NCBI RefSeq assembly: GCF_000372725.1
Contig: NW_005196756.1
Location: 108,153-166,492 of the forward strand
Length of the DNA stretch: 58,340 bases
DNA from: Emiliania huxleyi CCMP1516
Taxonomy: Eukaryota; Haptophyta; Isochrysidales; Noelaerhabdaceae
Direction of reading: 5' to 3'
Both the position numbers and the translations under genes were made by a program. The notes below the pieces were generated by a model. It did not search any database, was not told the DNA's origin, and saw only the letters and a list, made by a program, of their open reading frames with translations. This document shows positions 31,501 through 42,601 of the stretch, piece after piece (position 1 is the stretch's first letter; each line of letters opens with the position of its first letter).

Positions 31501-34500
31501 GAACACCGGCGCTCTGCGCAACGGCTCGGTCCAGACCGCTGCCGCGCAGGGGCGCCTTGCCCGATCCGTGCCCCTCGCGGGCGCTGGCGCTGGCCGCGGC
31601 CGCCGCAGCCGCCGCGTTGCCGCCGCCCAAGGAGCTTCCGCTGCCGCCGTCGGGTCTGGCGCCCGCCTCGTCGGGAGCGCTGTTGCCGCCCGACTGCCGC
31701 TCGCCAGACTGCCGCTCCCCGGACGGCCGCTCGCCCGAATCGCGCGAGGAGCGCGCCGCGTCGCGCCGCACCTTCGGCCAAAGGAAGTCCTCGATGGCGC
31801 CGACCGTCGCGAGCGGCTCGATGAGCACCACGTTGGTGGCGTAGTCCTTCAGACCTGCGTGAACGGGGTAGCGGAGTGAGAGGAGGCGTAGCGAGGCGAG
31901 GGGGGGAGGGGGGGGGGGGGGTATGTGGGTTACCTGGTAGTGGTGGTGTGTGTGGTGGGAGTGTGTGGGTGGGGGGAAGGGGGGGGGGGGGGGGGGGATT
32001 CCCAAGGGGGGGGGGGGAGGGGAAAAGGGTCCACCTGCAGCCTCGCCCGAGGCGCGCGAGAGGCGGAGCTTGAATGGCTGCGTGAGCACCTTGAGCCCGT
32101 GCGAGTGCGGGTCCGACGAGGAGGAGTCGCTCAGCACGAGCGGCAGCCGCTCGACGATGTTGAGCGCGTCCTGCAGCTTGCCCACCAGCAGACCCAGAGC
32201 GGGAGGCGCCTGGGCCACGGCGCCAGACTCCTCCGGCGACGCCGGCGGCGGCGAAGGGACGCCCTTGCGCGGCGGGGCCGCGGGCGGCAACGCGGGCGGC
32301 GGGAGGCCGAGGAAGACGGCGCAGAAGACGCGCAACCGCACGCGCCGTCGCTCAAGCGCGGCTGCGCGGTTGGCGACATCGGCCGGCACAGCGTCCGCGT
32401 CCGTGAGGTAGGTGAGCAACGCCTCGACGAGGCCCGACTTCGCGAGCTCGAAGGTGGAGACGCCGTCGCCGACTTCGTCGAGCAGCGACGCGAGCTGCCG
32501 CAACGCGCGCACGTCCGCAAAGGTCGTCCACGACCCGGCGAGCGGCACCTTCGGGTTGACGGTCGAGTACAGCGACTCGTCCGAGAGTGAGGTGGCGAGC
32601 GAGCGCAGCTTGCGCAACGTGGCCGATCCCTCCCCCGACGTGACCGCCGCCGCGAGAGTCGGGTTGCTCGAAACAAACATCTCGTGGAATCGCGCCGCGC
32701 GCGAGGCGACGGACGCTGCAACCTCCTGCGCGGCCAGCGCAGCCGAGCTCAGGTGAGGCAGCCGCGGCGCCGGAGGCGGCATCGGCGCCGGCGCCGCGGC
32801 CGCTTCAGCGCGCGCGCCGCTGGACGCGGTCGAGGCAGCCGACGAGCGGCGCCGGTCCGCCGGCTGCCGCTCCGCCGGGGGCGGCATCGCCGCCGCTGCG
32901 GCGGCGGCGGCGGCGGCGGCGGAAGTGGCGGATGAAAGGGAGGAGGCGGCGGCATCGTCGGCGTCCGCCGGGCGCCCGTGCCGTGAGGTGCGTCGCGGCG
33001 CCTGGCTGGGCGGCGGCGCGGCGGCCGAAGGCGGCGGTGTGGGCCGGCTCGGCGTGCTCGAGGCTCCGCCCGAAGCACTTGAGAATGGCACCGCGGCCGC
33101 GGTCGCGCTTGCTGAAGCGGTGGCGGCGGCGGCGGCGGTGGCGGCGGCCGTGCCGGCGGCTGCGGGGGGCGGCGCCTGTGCCGCAAGGCGGCCGGCGGCG
33201 TCAAACACCCCCTCGCGAAGGAACTTGTCCGTGTAGACGGCGGGGAGCTTGGTCATGAGGATCTCGGCCATGTGGAGGGCGAGCAGCGCCGACGCGTGCT
33301 CCTGCGACGTGATGAGCGGCGCGAGGAAGGCGGCGATGGCGTGGCTCCGGACCATGTCGCGCAAGCCGGCGGCGGGGTAAAAGTGCAGCACCTTGGCCAT
33401 GCACGAGAGGGACTTGGAGCGCACGCTCGCGTTGACCGCACCCGAGTGGACGTGCATGAAGAGCGCAAAGAGCCGACTCGCGTAGAGCTCCACGAGCTCG
33501 GGCTGGTCGAGCAGCGCCTGCTCGCGCTCGGTGGGCGTTCGCTCGCCGGCGCTGCTGTCGGCCACCGGCGCAGCTTCGCCCTCCGGGTTCCGCTTGGAGC
33601 GCCGCTTCGGCGCCAGCAGCCGCGCCGCGCCCGCCGAAAAGGGCGACCCCTTTGGGAGCGGCGGCAGCAGCTCGTGCGCGAGCGCGAGCACCTGGTACAA
33701 CTGGTCGTGCGGCCGCGAGATTGCGGCGGCAAAGCCGCTGCCTTGCGAGGCGGTGGCGTCGGCGGAGAGGACGTCGTGCAGGGTCGACGACGCGTCGAGC
33801 TGCAGCAGCTGCTTGCACAGCGAGGCCGAACCGTGGCAGAGCGTCGCCAGCATCCGCAGCAGCATCGTGTACGTCGCGTCCGACACCGCCACCGGGGCGT
33901 CGGACTGGCCCGGCGACGCCATGCCACCCACCAGGCGGAGGACGTTCGGGAGGAGGCCCTGCGCGGCCAGCATCTCGAGCTGCGGCGCCGAGTAGGAGAA
34001 CGCCTCGGCGAGGCGCGCGAAGGCGAGGCAGACGTTCTCGAGGAGCTTCTGGTCGTGGTGGGAGAGCAAGTTGGAGAGCAACGGCACCGAATCCGCCACC
34101 AAGTGCGCGCACTCGACCGGCAAGCCGCGGCACATGTTTGCCGCCGTGGCGACCGCGCGCCGCTGCACGCCCATCGCAAAAAAGTCGACGTACTGCAGGA
34201 CGGCGAGCATGCCGCCGGCGCGGAGGACTGCGAGCGGGTGCTCCTGCGACAGCTTCTCCAGCGCGTGCAGCGCCTGCTCCGCCAGGTCAATGTACTCGAT
34301 CGACAGGAGCCGCTCGCCTGTGCAGCAGTGGTGGGCCTCAGCGGCGCCGCGTGCTGGGTGCGCCTGGAGAGGGTTGGTGGGGCGCGCACAAAAGAGAGGC
34401 ACGCCATCGAAGTGGACGATGGCGGCGGAGGAGGAGGGGATGGCGTCCATGAGGTGGCACAGTGCGCGCGAGGCGAGCAGCATCATGTCTGGGTTGTGCT

Positions 34501-35545
34501 CCTGCCGCAGCAGCGAGATCAGCAGCGGCGTGAAGACGTCGACGGACAGCGAGGACATGGACTCCTGGAGGGGCACGCGCGGGCGCATTCAGAGCCGCGA
34601 TCTCGCGCGCCGGTTTTTTCCCGGCAGAGGCGGCAAGGGCGAGGCGGCCTGCAGGACACCGGCGCGGCTAGAGAGGGCGGCGGGGAGGCTGGCGAGGGGC
34701 CGGCGAGAAGCAGAGGCGGTGCGGCTGGCACGCGCGCTCACCTCAGTCCCAATCGAGAGCACCTCGCAGAGCTCGGTGAGCGACGCGAGCTGCATGCCTG
34801 CATTGTGAAGACGCCAAAGTCTGGGCGGGAGTACGGTATCGTGCAGTGTGTTCAGAGGACCGGCCACGGAGTACATTGACTACGGCTGAGGCTACGGCTG
34901 AATAGAGTGCTCGTGGGAATGCACAGATCTGCATTCAGCATCTAAGCTGCATGCTCTCGTCGGGGCCCTTGAGGCCAGCGAGAATCGTCTTGAGTCGCCC
35001 GTGCGACGACGCACTCGGAAGCAGGTCGTCCAGACCGGCGCCGAGCTTCCGGAGGAGACCCTGCGACAAAAGGGGAGCAGGGCGAGTGCCGCATGGGGCG
35101 ACTTGCGGCGACCGGCCTGGTTGCCCGCACCCACGATCCGCGGAGGGGTTGGCAAGCATAAGTGTGGATTTGCTCCCTCCGCTGCTCTGCCACTGCCACG
35201 AAAGGGTGGCGGGCGGCGCGGCACCTGCAGCGCGTGGGACGGCCCGCCCCAGGACGGCGCACCGGCGCGCGCACGCGCGGAGGACTCGTCGAGCATCTCG
35301 AGCGCCTCGCGCTCGGCCGCCTCGAGCGCCGCCTGCCGCGCCTCGGCGCGCTGCTGCGCCGCGCTCGGCTCGTGCGAAGAGCCACCGCCACTGCTCGAGG
35401 CGGCAGCCTCGTTTCCGCGCCGAGGCGCGTCACCAGCAGGCTCGTCCGCTCTGCAAGGTGCGGGAGTGGGGGAGATCGGCGGGAGAAACCACGGGCGTGG
35501 CGGACGGCGCGCGCGGGTGGCGCGCCTCTCAGATGTAGTGTCCAT
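28530..35545 (-). CDS. HECT-type E3 ubiquitin ligase, UPL3/UPL4-TRIP12 family
   Basis: A large multi-exon gene. The N-terminal exons (35545 on; MDTTSERRATRARRP) are low-complexity, then LRKLGAGLDDLLPSASSHG and RLKTILAGLKGPDESMQL lead into ASLTELCEVLS. An armadillo region follows (HNPDMMLLASRALCHLMDAI, EYIDLAEQALHALEKLSQEH, VQRRAVATAANMCRGLP, QPELVELYASRLFALFM). A long Ala/Pro-rich, then acidic, linker contains DYATNVVLIEPLATVGAIED. The HECT domain starts MELYAAQPALLEVEYFGEVG and TGLGPTLEFYALVSHDLRKA. The last exons are about 29327 and up, 28770-29259 (DFTLPGFPDFELKPGG) and 28530-28643 (VMTCANYLKLPDYSSKEV). The catalytic Cys codon is at 28632-28634. The protein ends INEGQGAFLLS, the family terminus. 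A poly-G/C-filled intron lies at about 31850-32035. It acts by thioester transfer of ubiquitin to nuclear or cytosolic targets. Confidence 0.92.
31330..31425 (-). repeat. Acidic codon repeat in the UPL3-like gene
   Basis: A tcctcg/tcgtcc-rich tract encodes an almost unbroken Asp/Glu stretch in the linker before the HECT domain. Confidence 0.85.
31900..32030. repeat. G/C homopolymer-rich intron segment
   Basis: Several G runs of 8-17 bases (31905-31921, about 31979-31997, about 32007-32017) fill an intron of the UPL3-like gene. On the coding strand they are C tracts near the acceptor. Confidence 0.8.
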
Positions 35546-36467
35546 GCTCCGCTGCTTGCTCTTGCCCTTGTCGGATCGAGGCCTGCGCGCCCAGCAGCGT
35601 GTCAGGGCAAGGGCAACCGTGGTGCAGTGTGTTGCGTGTCTGTGCACCTCTTTGGCGCGGGCTGCGCCTCGCGCTCAGAGACGGAGCGCTTGCTGCTGCG
35701 CGTTGCCCGCCTGCGCGTCAGGCGGACGCGCGCGCGTGAGGACTGCTCGCTGCGCCGCGCGGTTTTCACACGCGTCAGGACGTCTCGCAGCGCGCGCGTT
35801 TCACGCGCGCCGGGACGTCCCGCTGCGCGCACACGCTGGCGCAGGGTGCGGGGTCCGGCTTTTGACTGCAGGTTGTGGCGAGTGGGCGCGCGCGCACGGG
35901 TGCGGGGTGCGGCACGCGCCCGCTGCCGGAAGAGCCGCCTGAGTCTTCCTGCCGCTTGGGGGGCATCCACTGGGCGCGAGCCGCGCGCAAAAGACCTGGG
36001 CTGGAAGGAAAGGCGCCCGACAAAGAAAGCTTTGCTTGCGTTCAGAGGTGGAGCTCCATTGTCAGCCAGTCGGCTGGAGAGCAATCGAGAGCAAGCGGCT
36101 TGAAGGCAAGAAATCCCGCGGAATCCAGCAAAAAAAATGAACACGAAACCTCCGTGAAGGCTCAAGAACCTCGCGCTTCATGAGTGGGGATGACGTATTC
36201 GTGGAGCTGTTCACACTTCGCGCTGTGAAAAGAGCTTGGCCGCCCGCGCGGTGTTGCTGCTGGCGGCCCGCTCGCTACGAGCCCTCCTCTGTCTCGCGCA
36301 TGTTACATGGACGGTGTCGGATGCACAGGTGTGGTGCTGCTTCCACAAGCCGGCCTTCACAGGAAGCGTCTCGGATCAATGGCCGCGCTCTCGACGGCTC
36401 CACTCCGGACGCTTAGGCAGCTACCGAGAGCTTCCTTCCAGCAGCGCAAGGCGCGAGGCACAGTGCC
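35546..36467. other. Intergenic region between UPL3-like and PHD genes
   Basis: Two imperfect 34-bp tandem units (35763-35829; tttcac...cgggacgtc...gctgcgcgc) stand out. The longer frames here are composition-driven. No gene is supported. Confidence 0.5.
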
Positions 36468-39400
36468 TCACAGCTGGCACTGGCCGCACACGTAGGACTT
36501 TAGTGCGGCGGCCTGCTTAATGGTCATGCCGACGCAAGCCGGGTGGAACCAGTCGTCGCACCCGTCGCACGCGATCATGACGGAGCCCACATCCGAGCGG
36601 CCGTGCCGGCAATTGTCGACGCAATGCCTATAGCGAACGATCGTGTGGTTGGACCAGACGTGATCATGGAACTCGCGTCGCCACCCGAAAAGACAACTGC
36701 TTGGCGGCCGCAGCCTCCGCACCGTCGGACGGACGCGAAAGGCGCGTGAGCGGGACGAGGTGGTGCCCCGTCATGCCCACGAAGGTGAAGCAACCGTCGC
36801 GAATGGCCCAGCAGGACGGGCGCCTCGACGAGCCCCCGGCAGTGCAAGCGGCGTGGTCGGCACGCACCTGCACTTTGTTGTACTCGCCACCTTGGCGTAC
36901 TCGCCGCACGAGCGCCTCGCCCGGCTTGTCGCACTCGGGGCAGATGTAGCGTGCGGTAGCCGGATCCGACTGCGTCGGCTTGCGCGCAGCCCGCGGCTCG
37001 CGCCCGGCCGCCAGCCGGTCCGCCTCGGACATCGGCGCCTTGCGCGGCTCGCGCCCGGCCGCCAGCCGGTCCGCCTCGGACATCGGCGCCTTGCGCGGCT
37101 CGCGCCCGGCCGCCAGCCGGTCCGCCTCGGTCATCCTCGGCTCGCGCCCGGCCGCCAGCCGGTCCGCCTCGGACATCGGCGCCTTGCGCGGCTCGCGCCC
37201 GGCCGCCAGCCGGTCCGCCTCGGACATCGGCGCCTTGCGCGGCTCGCGCCCGGCCGCCAGCCGGTCCGCCTCGGTCATCCTCGGCTCGCGCCCGGCCGCC
37301 AGCCGGTCCGCCTCGGACATCGGCGCCTTGCGCGGCTCGCGCCCGGCCGCCAGCCGGTCCGCCTCGGACATCGGCGCCTTGCGCGGCTCGCGCCCGGCCG
37401 CCAGCCGGTCCGCCTCGGACATCGGCGCCTTGCGCGGCTCGCGCCCGGCCGCCAGCCGGTCCGCCTCGGACATCGGCGCCTTGCGCGGCTCGCGCCCGGC
37501 CGCCAGCCGGTCCGCCTCGGACATCCTCCCCTGCGCGACGGTTGGGTGCTTCCGTCCCCACCGCGCCGCCTCGTCAAGCAGCAGCGGGCCGAGCGAGCGG
37601 AGAGCGAAGAGCGTCGCGGTGTCGGGCGGAGTGACGTCGGGCGTGTAGAGGAGGCCCGACAGCTGCGAGGCCGAGATGTACGTCAGCTCGCCCGCTTGCA
37701 CGAGGAGCGACTCCTCCGCCTCGGCTGGGTCCCAGCCGTCTGGGGCGACGACGACAGGCCAGCAGAAGTACGTCGTTGAGAGCATCTCGGCCTGTGCGAC
37801 AATGCGAGACGTGACTAATCACGTTGATTGGGCTTGAGGCTCGGGATGGCGAGCGCCGTCTCGGCCGAGAGGACGAGCTCGCAAACGGCGCCAGAGCGCT
37901 GGAGCGCGCTGACGAGCGAGAGCAGCTCGTACGGCCCGACGTCCTCGGGCACGACTAGCACGTCGGTGCGGGCGAGGCCGAGGCGGCGGAGGTGCGGCTC
38001 CAGCGAGCCGACGATCACCTACTATTCGGAGAGACGTGTCGAGACGTGTCTCGGAAGTGTCTCGGAAGTGTCTCGGAAGTGTCTCGGAATCGCACCTGCG
38101 AGCCGTAAGGCAGCGACTTGCGCAGATGCGCCGCCCGCCGCTCGTCGAGCTGATGTGGGCACCAGACCGTGAGCGACCTCCCGTCGAGCGCGGCGGTGGC
38201 CTCGGCCGCGCTGCGCTCAAAGCGCGCGCGCACATGCCCGCCCCTGCCGCCAAAGATGGGCGAGAAGGAGCCGAAAGCGAGGAACTGGTGGGCTAGCTTG
38301 AGCATCTCCTGCTTCTCGCCCTTGGCCGCGCTCGACTCGAGCTGCGCGAGGAACGTCGGCGCCTTCTTCTTGGCCGCGGTGGTGGCCGCGAGGGCTGGGT
38401 TCAGCGGCGCCGCGAGGAGGTGGAGCAGCAGGCGCGTGCCGTCGAGCGCGCCGAGGCCGAGAGCCATGCCGACGGCGGCGGCGGCGGCGTCGGCGTACTC
38501 CTTGATGTGCGCGACCGAGATGACGCCGCTCTTGTCGAACACGCGCTTCAGCAGCCAGCCGACGTGGCCGAGGTTGCCGACGATGAGCTGCTCGCAGCCG
38601 AGGTTCATGAGCGGCGCGTCGCCCGGCTTGGCGGCGTCGAGGTGGAGCACGCCGGTCGTGCCAGCCTTGTCCTGCGACGGGGCGAGGCGCGGAGTGAGCG
38701 CATGGAGAGGGCCGGCGCGGGTCTTGGGATCAGCCCACGGGCGACGCGTGTCGGGTGGGAGATGGCAGGGTGGGGTGTGCGCGCACCGTCCGCCCCTGCT
38801 TGGAGAAGGGCACAAGCAGCCCCATGCCCCGCAGGGAGAGGCCGCGGTTGCGCAGCTCGCTCGCGATCAGGCGGTTGAGGTACGGCTTGGTGATGCTGTC
38901 GTACCGCTCGAGGTCGCAATCGCGGCAGAGCGGGAGGAAGGTTTCACCCGTGCATGTCATCACCTGCGCGCAGACCTTGCGCTGGTTCCACGCGGAGAGC
39001 ACGACCGCCTGCCTCGGCGCAGCGGTGGAGAGCGTCTCGAGCAGGCCGGTGACCAGCGCGGCGAAGCAGCCAACCGACGAATTGACGCGCGTGCCCGCCG
39101 CCGGCTCGCCGACGGCCGGCAACAGAATCGAGAGCGCCTCGAAGCTGCCGAGCTTACGCACCTTGTCCAGGTAGAGGCCCACGCCCGACGAGAAGATGCT
39201 GCCGGAGAGGCCGTCGGCGAGGGAGGCGAGCACCGATGCGCACTCCAGTGGGTCCTGCCGGTCGCCTTCCCCGCACGCGCAGCGGCCGACGAAGCTAACG
39301 GAAAGGACGCCGAGCTCGGGGTCGCAGTCCGTCGGCGTAAACAGGACGATGGAGTGGTGGTGATCCGAGGCGTCGCCACCCTCGGCGAGCTGCAGCAGGC

Positions 39401-39851
39401 CGCCCGGCTGGTTGGGCGAGTGCATGTCGAGGAGCTGCTCGACGGAGAAGCGGCCTCCCGCGACCACCTTCTCCAGATGCTTGTCGGAGATTTGGAGGTA
39501 GCCCTCATCGCGAAGGAGTACGAGCGTCGAGCGCACGTCGCCGCCTGCCGACGGCGGCGGCGGCGGAGGAGAAGACGCCGTCGGCAGAGGCGCCACAGAT
39601 ATGGCGCCAGTCGCAGCCGGCGGCGTGAAGCTCGCGGTGAGGTTGAGCGGCCGCAAAGCCCGTTGCGGGCTTGGGGATGCGGCCTTGCTCAGCGATGGCT
39701 GCTCAGGCGTCTGCTGCTGCTCGTTCTCCGACGCCGGCGCCCCCGCCAGCGACGAGCAGCACTCGTGCGGACAGCTCTTGAGCTTCTTGCGCCTGTGTTT
39801 GGAAGCCGGCGAGCAAGAGCCGGCCATCTCGTCGAACATGGGATTCGGCAT
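36468..39851 (-). CDS. PHD-finger protein with coding minisatellite
   Basis: A multi-exon gene that starts MPNPMFDEMAGSCSPASKHR. The first exon is Ser/Pro-rich, then ordered (LLRDEGYLQISDKHLEKVV, GLLQLAEGGDASDHHHSIVL, SITKPYLNRLIASELRNRG). Further exons give VLHLDAAKPGDAPLMNLGCE, QLIVGNLGHVGWLLKRVFD and LTVWCPHQLDERRAAHLRKS. Next come IVGSLEPHLRRLGLARTDVL and TTYFCWPVVVAPDGWDPAEA. Eleven 14-17-residue repeats (MSEADRLAAGREPRKAP) follow, then YICPECDKPGEALVRRV and a C-terminal PHD finger: CVDNC, CDGCDDWFHPACVGM, CGQC. PHD fingers commonly read histone H3 tails, so a chromatin role is likely. The large N-terminal part matches nothing I can name. An intron at about 38035-38095 is made of gtgtctcggaa repeats. 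Confidence 0.7.
36988..37527 (-). repeat. 51-bp coding minisatellite, eleven units
   Basis: Eleven nearly identical units (ggctcgcgcccggccgccag plus spacer). Nine read MSEADRL and two read MTEADRL; two internal MSEADRL units lack the KAP spacer and are 42 bp. The order shows a higher-order three-unit period (MTEA-KAP, MSEA-KAP, MSEA). Unit length is always a multiple of three, so the frame is kept. Confidence 0.95.
38036..38094. repeat. gtgtctcggaa tandem repeat in an intron
   Basis: Four to five 11-12-bp units within a predicted intron of the PHD gene. Confidence 0.75.
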
Positions 39852-40396
39852 GAGATTGACACTGCGAGTCGGAATGAGCCAACGTGGCAGTCCAGCCTGC
39901 TGTGGACTGTGCCAAAACAGCCAAATTCTTTTTATTTGAAGAGAGAAAAAGGATTAGGCGGGCTCTACGTAAGAGCGACATACACTGAAAAATAACTCTC
40001 TCCGACATTTTGCTTCATAGTGGGAGAGAGATTTTTAGAAGCCAACAAGAAATGTGTCACACAGAGTGATTTGCGCTCGGCAGCTCTCTTCTCCATAGTG
40101 GTCATGGTGACCAAATCTCGATATATCTCCAGTCGTAGCGGTGGAACTTTTTTTTGGCTCGGTCAATTATTTAGCCATATATGAGAGGATCACGGCACAG
40201 TGTCGTTTGAGTCGACAGTAACTCTCCCACAGCCCACGTAACTCCGTCCGTCTTTTTCAGGCACCCGGAGCCCTCCGCGGCCGCTTCTACGCCGGCGAAG
40301 CACCATCAAGATTTGATCAGGCGCCGGGGGCGCGCGGGTATTCTCTATGAGTGAATGTCGAAAAGCCCCGGTAAGCCGGAAAATACCCAGCCACAG

Positions 40397-40435
40397 AAAA
40401 CCCGTCAGCAGTCCTCCTCCGGGAATGTACGTAAG
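40397..40435 (+). repeat. Dispersed 35-bp repeat module, copy 2
   Basis: cagaaaacccgtcagcagtc and ctcctccgggaatgtacgta; see 1285-1325 (inverted) and 46997-47030. Confidence 0.85.
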
Positions 40436-40544
40436 TGGTAAGAGCTACATACACTGACTGAGAAATTCCCCGGGTACTGCCGATTTCCCCGATTTTTTTC
40501 AAATTTTGCCTCAGATTTTGCATGAGGCGGTCAAGGGGGAATTT

Positions 40545-40860
40545 GTAAGGTGCCTATATGGGCTTCCAGTATCGGACCTTCAAGACATGCGCTTTTGGCC
40601 GGTGGCCTCCTCGGACATGGTACCTCCGGTGAGATAGTGGCTGCCAGTTCGAGACTGGGGCCGATCGAACTTGAGTTGTTCGGAGGAGGAATCCGGCCAG
40701 CACGGGTACAAAGAGGGGTACCCGGAGAATCCCCAGCTGCGGAAACGTAGTGTCGCTCAAGAGGTGCGATACTGCGGGGGAGTGTAAGGTGCCTATATGG
40801 GCTTCCAGTATCGGACGGACCTTCAAGACATGCGCTTTTGGCCGGTGGCCTCCTCGGACA
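40545..40860 (+). repeat. Pair of 73-77-bp direct repeats
   Basis: gtaaggtgcctatatgggct to ggtggcctcctcggaca occurs at 40545-40617 and 40784-40860. The second copy has a 4-bp tandem insertion (ggac). Confidence 0.95.
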
Positions 40861-41530
40861 GAATTCGAGAGTTGTGCAAGAAGGGACACCAAAGAAATCA
40901 CGCCCGAGGGAATGCACATAGGAAGCCGCCGGATATAACTGGGGCCCCGGACGTAAGTGGGGCGGGCCCAGGAAGGGCCGGTTCCGGGCCAGGCAGGGGC
41001 ACCGGCGGGCCCCGGCCGGGTCAAAAGTGGCCGCTCCCGGGCCGCCGAGCGTGCTTTAGCCGGGCCGGTTTTCTCCTCGCCGGGTGCGAGGGGTGACAGC
41101 GGGGGACCCCGCAGCAGCAAACCCGCCCCACTTACATCCGGAGGCTTCCTACTCGAGTACTAGTAGTATAATAGTATGTACATGGGTAAAGTGGGTTGAG
41201 GCGGGCTAGTACTGTTATATGATAGTAATAGAGCAGTTTGGTCGGAGGGCGCCCGGGTCGCCCCGGAGCGGCCCCGCGCGGGGAGGTGGGTGGAGGGCGG
41301 GCGCCACGCCGTCGGGCAGGCCGCGCGGGGACGCAGCCGGGGCCAGCGCGCGGCGCTAGAGGGCCGGGCGCAAACTTGTTGGACCTGGAAGGGTGGTCGG
41401 ACTGTCTATTGGGATCGACCAACTACAAGAAGAATCTACAAGAAGAAAGTCTCTCTCTCCCAACTACTCGAGTACCCCGCCCCTCCGCGACCTAGGCAGT
41501 GCACCCCCCCCCTACATCAATCGTGTGCAT

Positions 41531-42601
41531 ATGATCTGCCCCGACCGTGCCGCACTCACGCAGGCCAGGCGTACCACGTTGCCAAAGGTGCTGCACCAGG
41601 CGTGGCTGGCGCCGACAGGTGCGCCGCGCCAGCCAGCAGGAGTGCTGCGGGTGCAGGCGCACCGGTGGCCACATTCGCTTCGGCACTGGCAGTGGGCGCT
41701 GTGGACGTCTGAGGCGAGTCGCGAGCTGTGGTCGACGCACGCTCCCGAGCTGCTCAACGTGTACTTATCGTATAACAAGTCGGTTGAACGTGCCGACGCG
41801 ACGCGTCTGCTGATCATGTCCGTGTACGGAGGAGTGTACGCAGACCTGGACGTGGTACCGTGCGATGACTTCGAGCGCTCCCTGAGCGACGCAATGGGCG
41901 GCGCAGGGCGCTGCAGCACCAATGAGCAATGTTCTGTCCCTCTCTTGCTCGTGCGCGATCCGTGGCGAGGAAAACCGGCAAGGCAGGCGGTACAACACGT
42001 GTCAAACTTCTTCTTTGCGTCGGTACCCGACCACCCGTTCTGGGGCTTCGCGCTGCGGCTGCTCGCCGAGCGGCGGTCCCACCCGTGGGGTACGATGTAC
42101 AAGACTGGTCCCTACTTTGTCGACCACGCGTGGAAAAGCTTCCGCCGGCTCAACGGCGGCTGCCCCGCGCAGCTACTTGAGAAATCGGCCGCCGTGCTCA
42201 CGCACAACGATTGGCAGGAACAGCGCTTCGGCGTGCACCACTGGACCTCGACGTGGCACTTGTCGGCCGAGATACTGCCGGCCTTCTCACAGACGCCACG
42301 AGCCCGTAGTCGCGCCCAAGAAGCTCTAGCACAGGCGCGCGGAGTCGTCGTTGATGAGGGCTTGCTCGACTGGCTAGGCGTGGACCGAGCGAAGGACTGC
42401 GCTGAGGGGAGTCTACAGGCGGTGTTCGCAGACCTGCCGCTGCAGAAGCGTTTGCTGACAAGGAGAAGCAAAAAGTGGGCTTTGTACGTCAACGAGAGTC
42501 TGGTACCTTTCCTACCGCTCATGACACGTGCCCATGTGCACCAGCTCAGCGCACGCACGTACGTAGCAGCACCACGCAAGATCGCAATTCCCACAAATTG
42601 A
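41531..42601 (+). CDS. GT32-family glycosyltransferase
   Basis: A 356-residue intronless frame. It shows the DXD-sugar-binding core of GT32 (OCH1/MIPC-synthase/alpha-1,4-galactosyltransferase group): LPKVLHQAWL near the start, a Trp-rich strand (HWQWALWTSEASRELW), and ERADATRLLIMSVYGGVYAD with LDVVP, which contains the DxD metal/nucleotide-sugar motif. Later FFFASVPDHPFWGFALRLL, TGPYFVD and a His-rich HHWTSTWHL also fit. The first ATG in frame is at 41531. No signal anchor is visible, so a short upstream exon may be missing. The neighbours are two further glycosyltransferase genes. It probably works in the Golgi, which is family knowledge. Confidence 0.82.
   Translation: MICPDRAALTQARRTTLPKVLHQAWLAPTGAPRQPAGVLRVQAHRWPHSLRHWQWALWTSEASRELWSTHAPELLNVYLSYNKSVERADATRLLIMSVYGGVYADLDVVPCDDFERSLSDAMGGAGRCSTNEQCSVPLLLVRDPWRGKPARQAVQHVSNFFFASVPDHPFWGFALRLLAERRSHPWGTMYKTGPYFVDHAWKSFRRLNGGCPAQLLEKSAAVLTHNDWQEQRFGVHHWTSTWHLSAEILPAFSQTPRARSRAQEALAQARGVVVDEGLLDWLGVDRAKDCAEGSLQAVFADLPLQKRLLTRRSKKWALYVNESLVPFLPLMTRAHVHQLSARTYVAAPRKIAIPTN

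Larger units (their letters stand above)
39852..41530. other. Repeat-rich intergenic region
   Basis: Holds a tacgtaagagcgacatacac block (about 39968), the 35-bp module at 40397-40435 with a related tail to 40462, and two 73-77-bp direct repeats (40545-40617 and 40784-40860). GC-rich filler extends to 41400. No gene is supported. Confidence 0.6.

Noticed and set aside
30041..34588. Single 1,515-codon exon of the HECT ligase
   Set aside because: The frame is open across at least one intron (about 31850-32035, poly-G/C filled) whose length happens to keep phase, and probably across a second one near 34330-34400.
36988..37527. Regularly spaced repeats resembling a CRISPR array
   Set aside because: Units are near-identical throughout with no variable spacers, sit in a coding frame, and the genome is eukaryotic.
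36760..37779. Long plus-strand open frame of about 340 codons over the PHD gene
   Set aside because: It is a by-product of the frame-preserving 51-bp minisatellite; the minus-strand frame continues into recognisable protein and a PHD finger.
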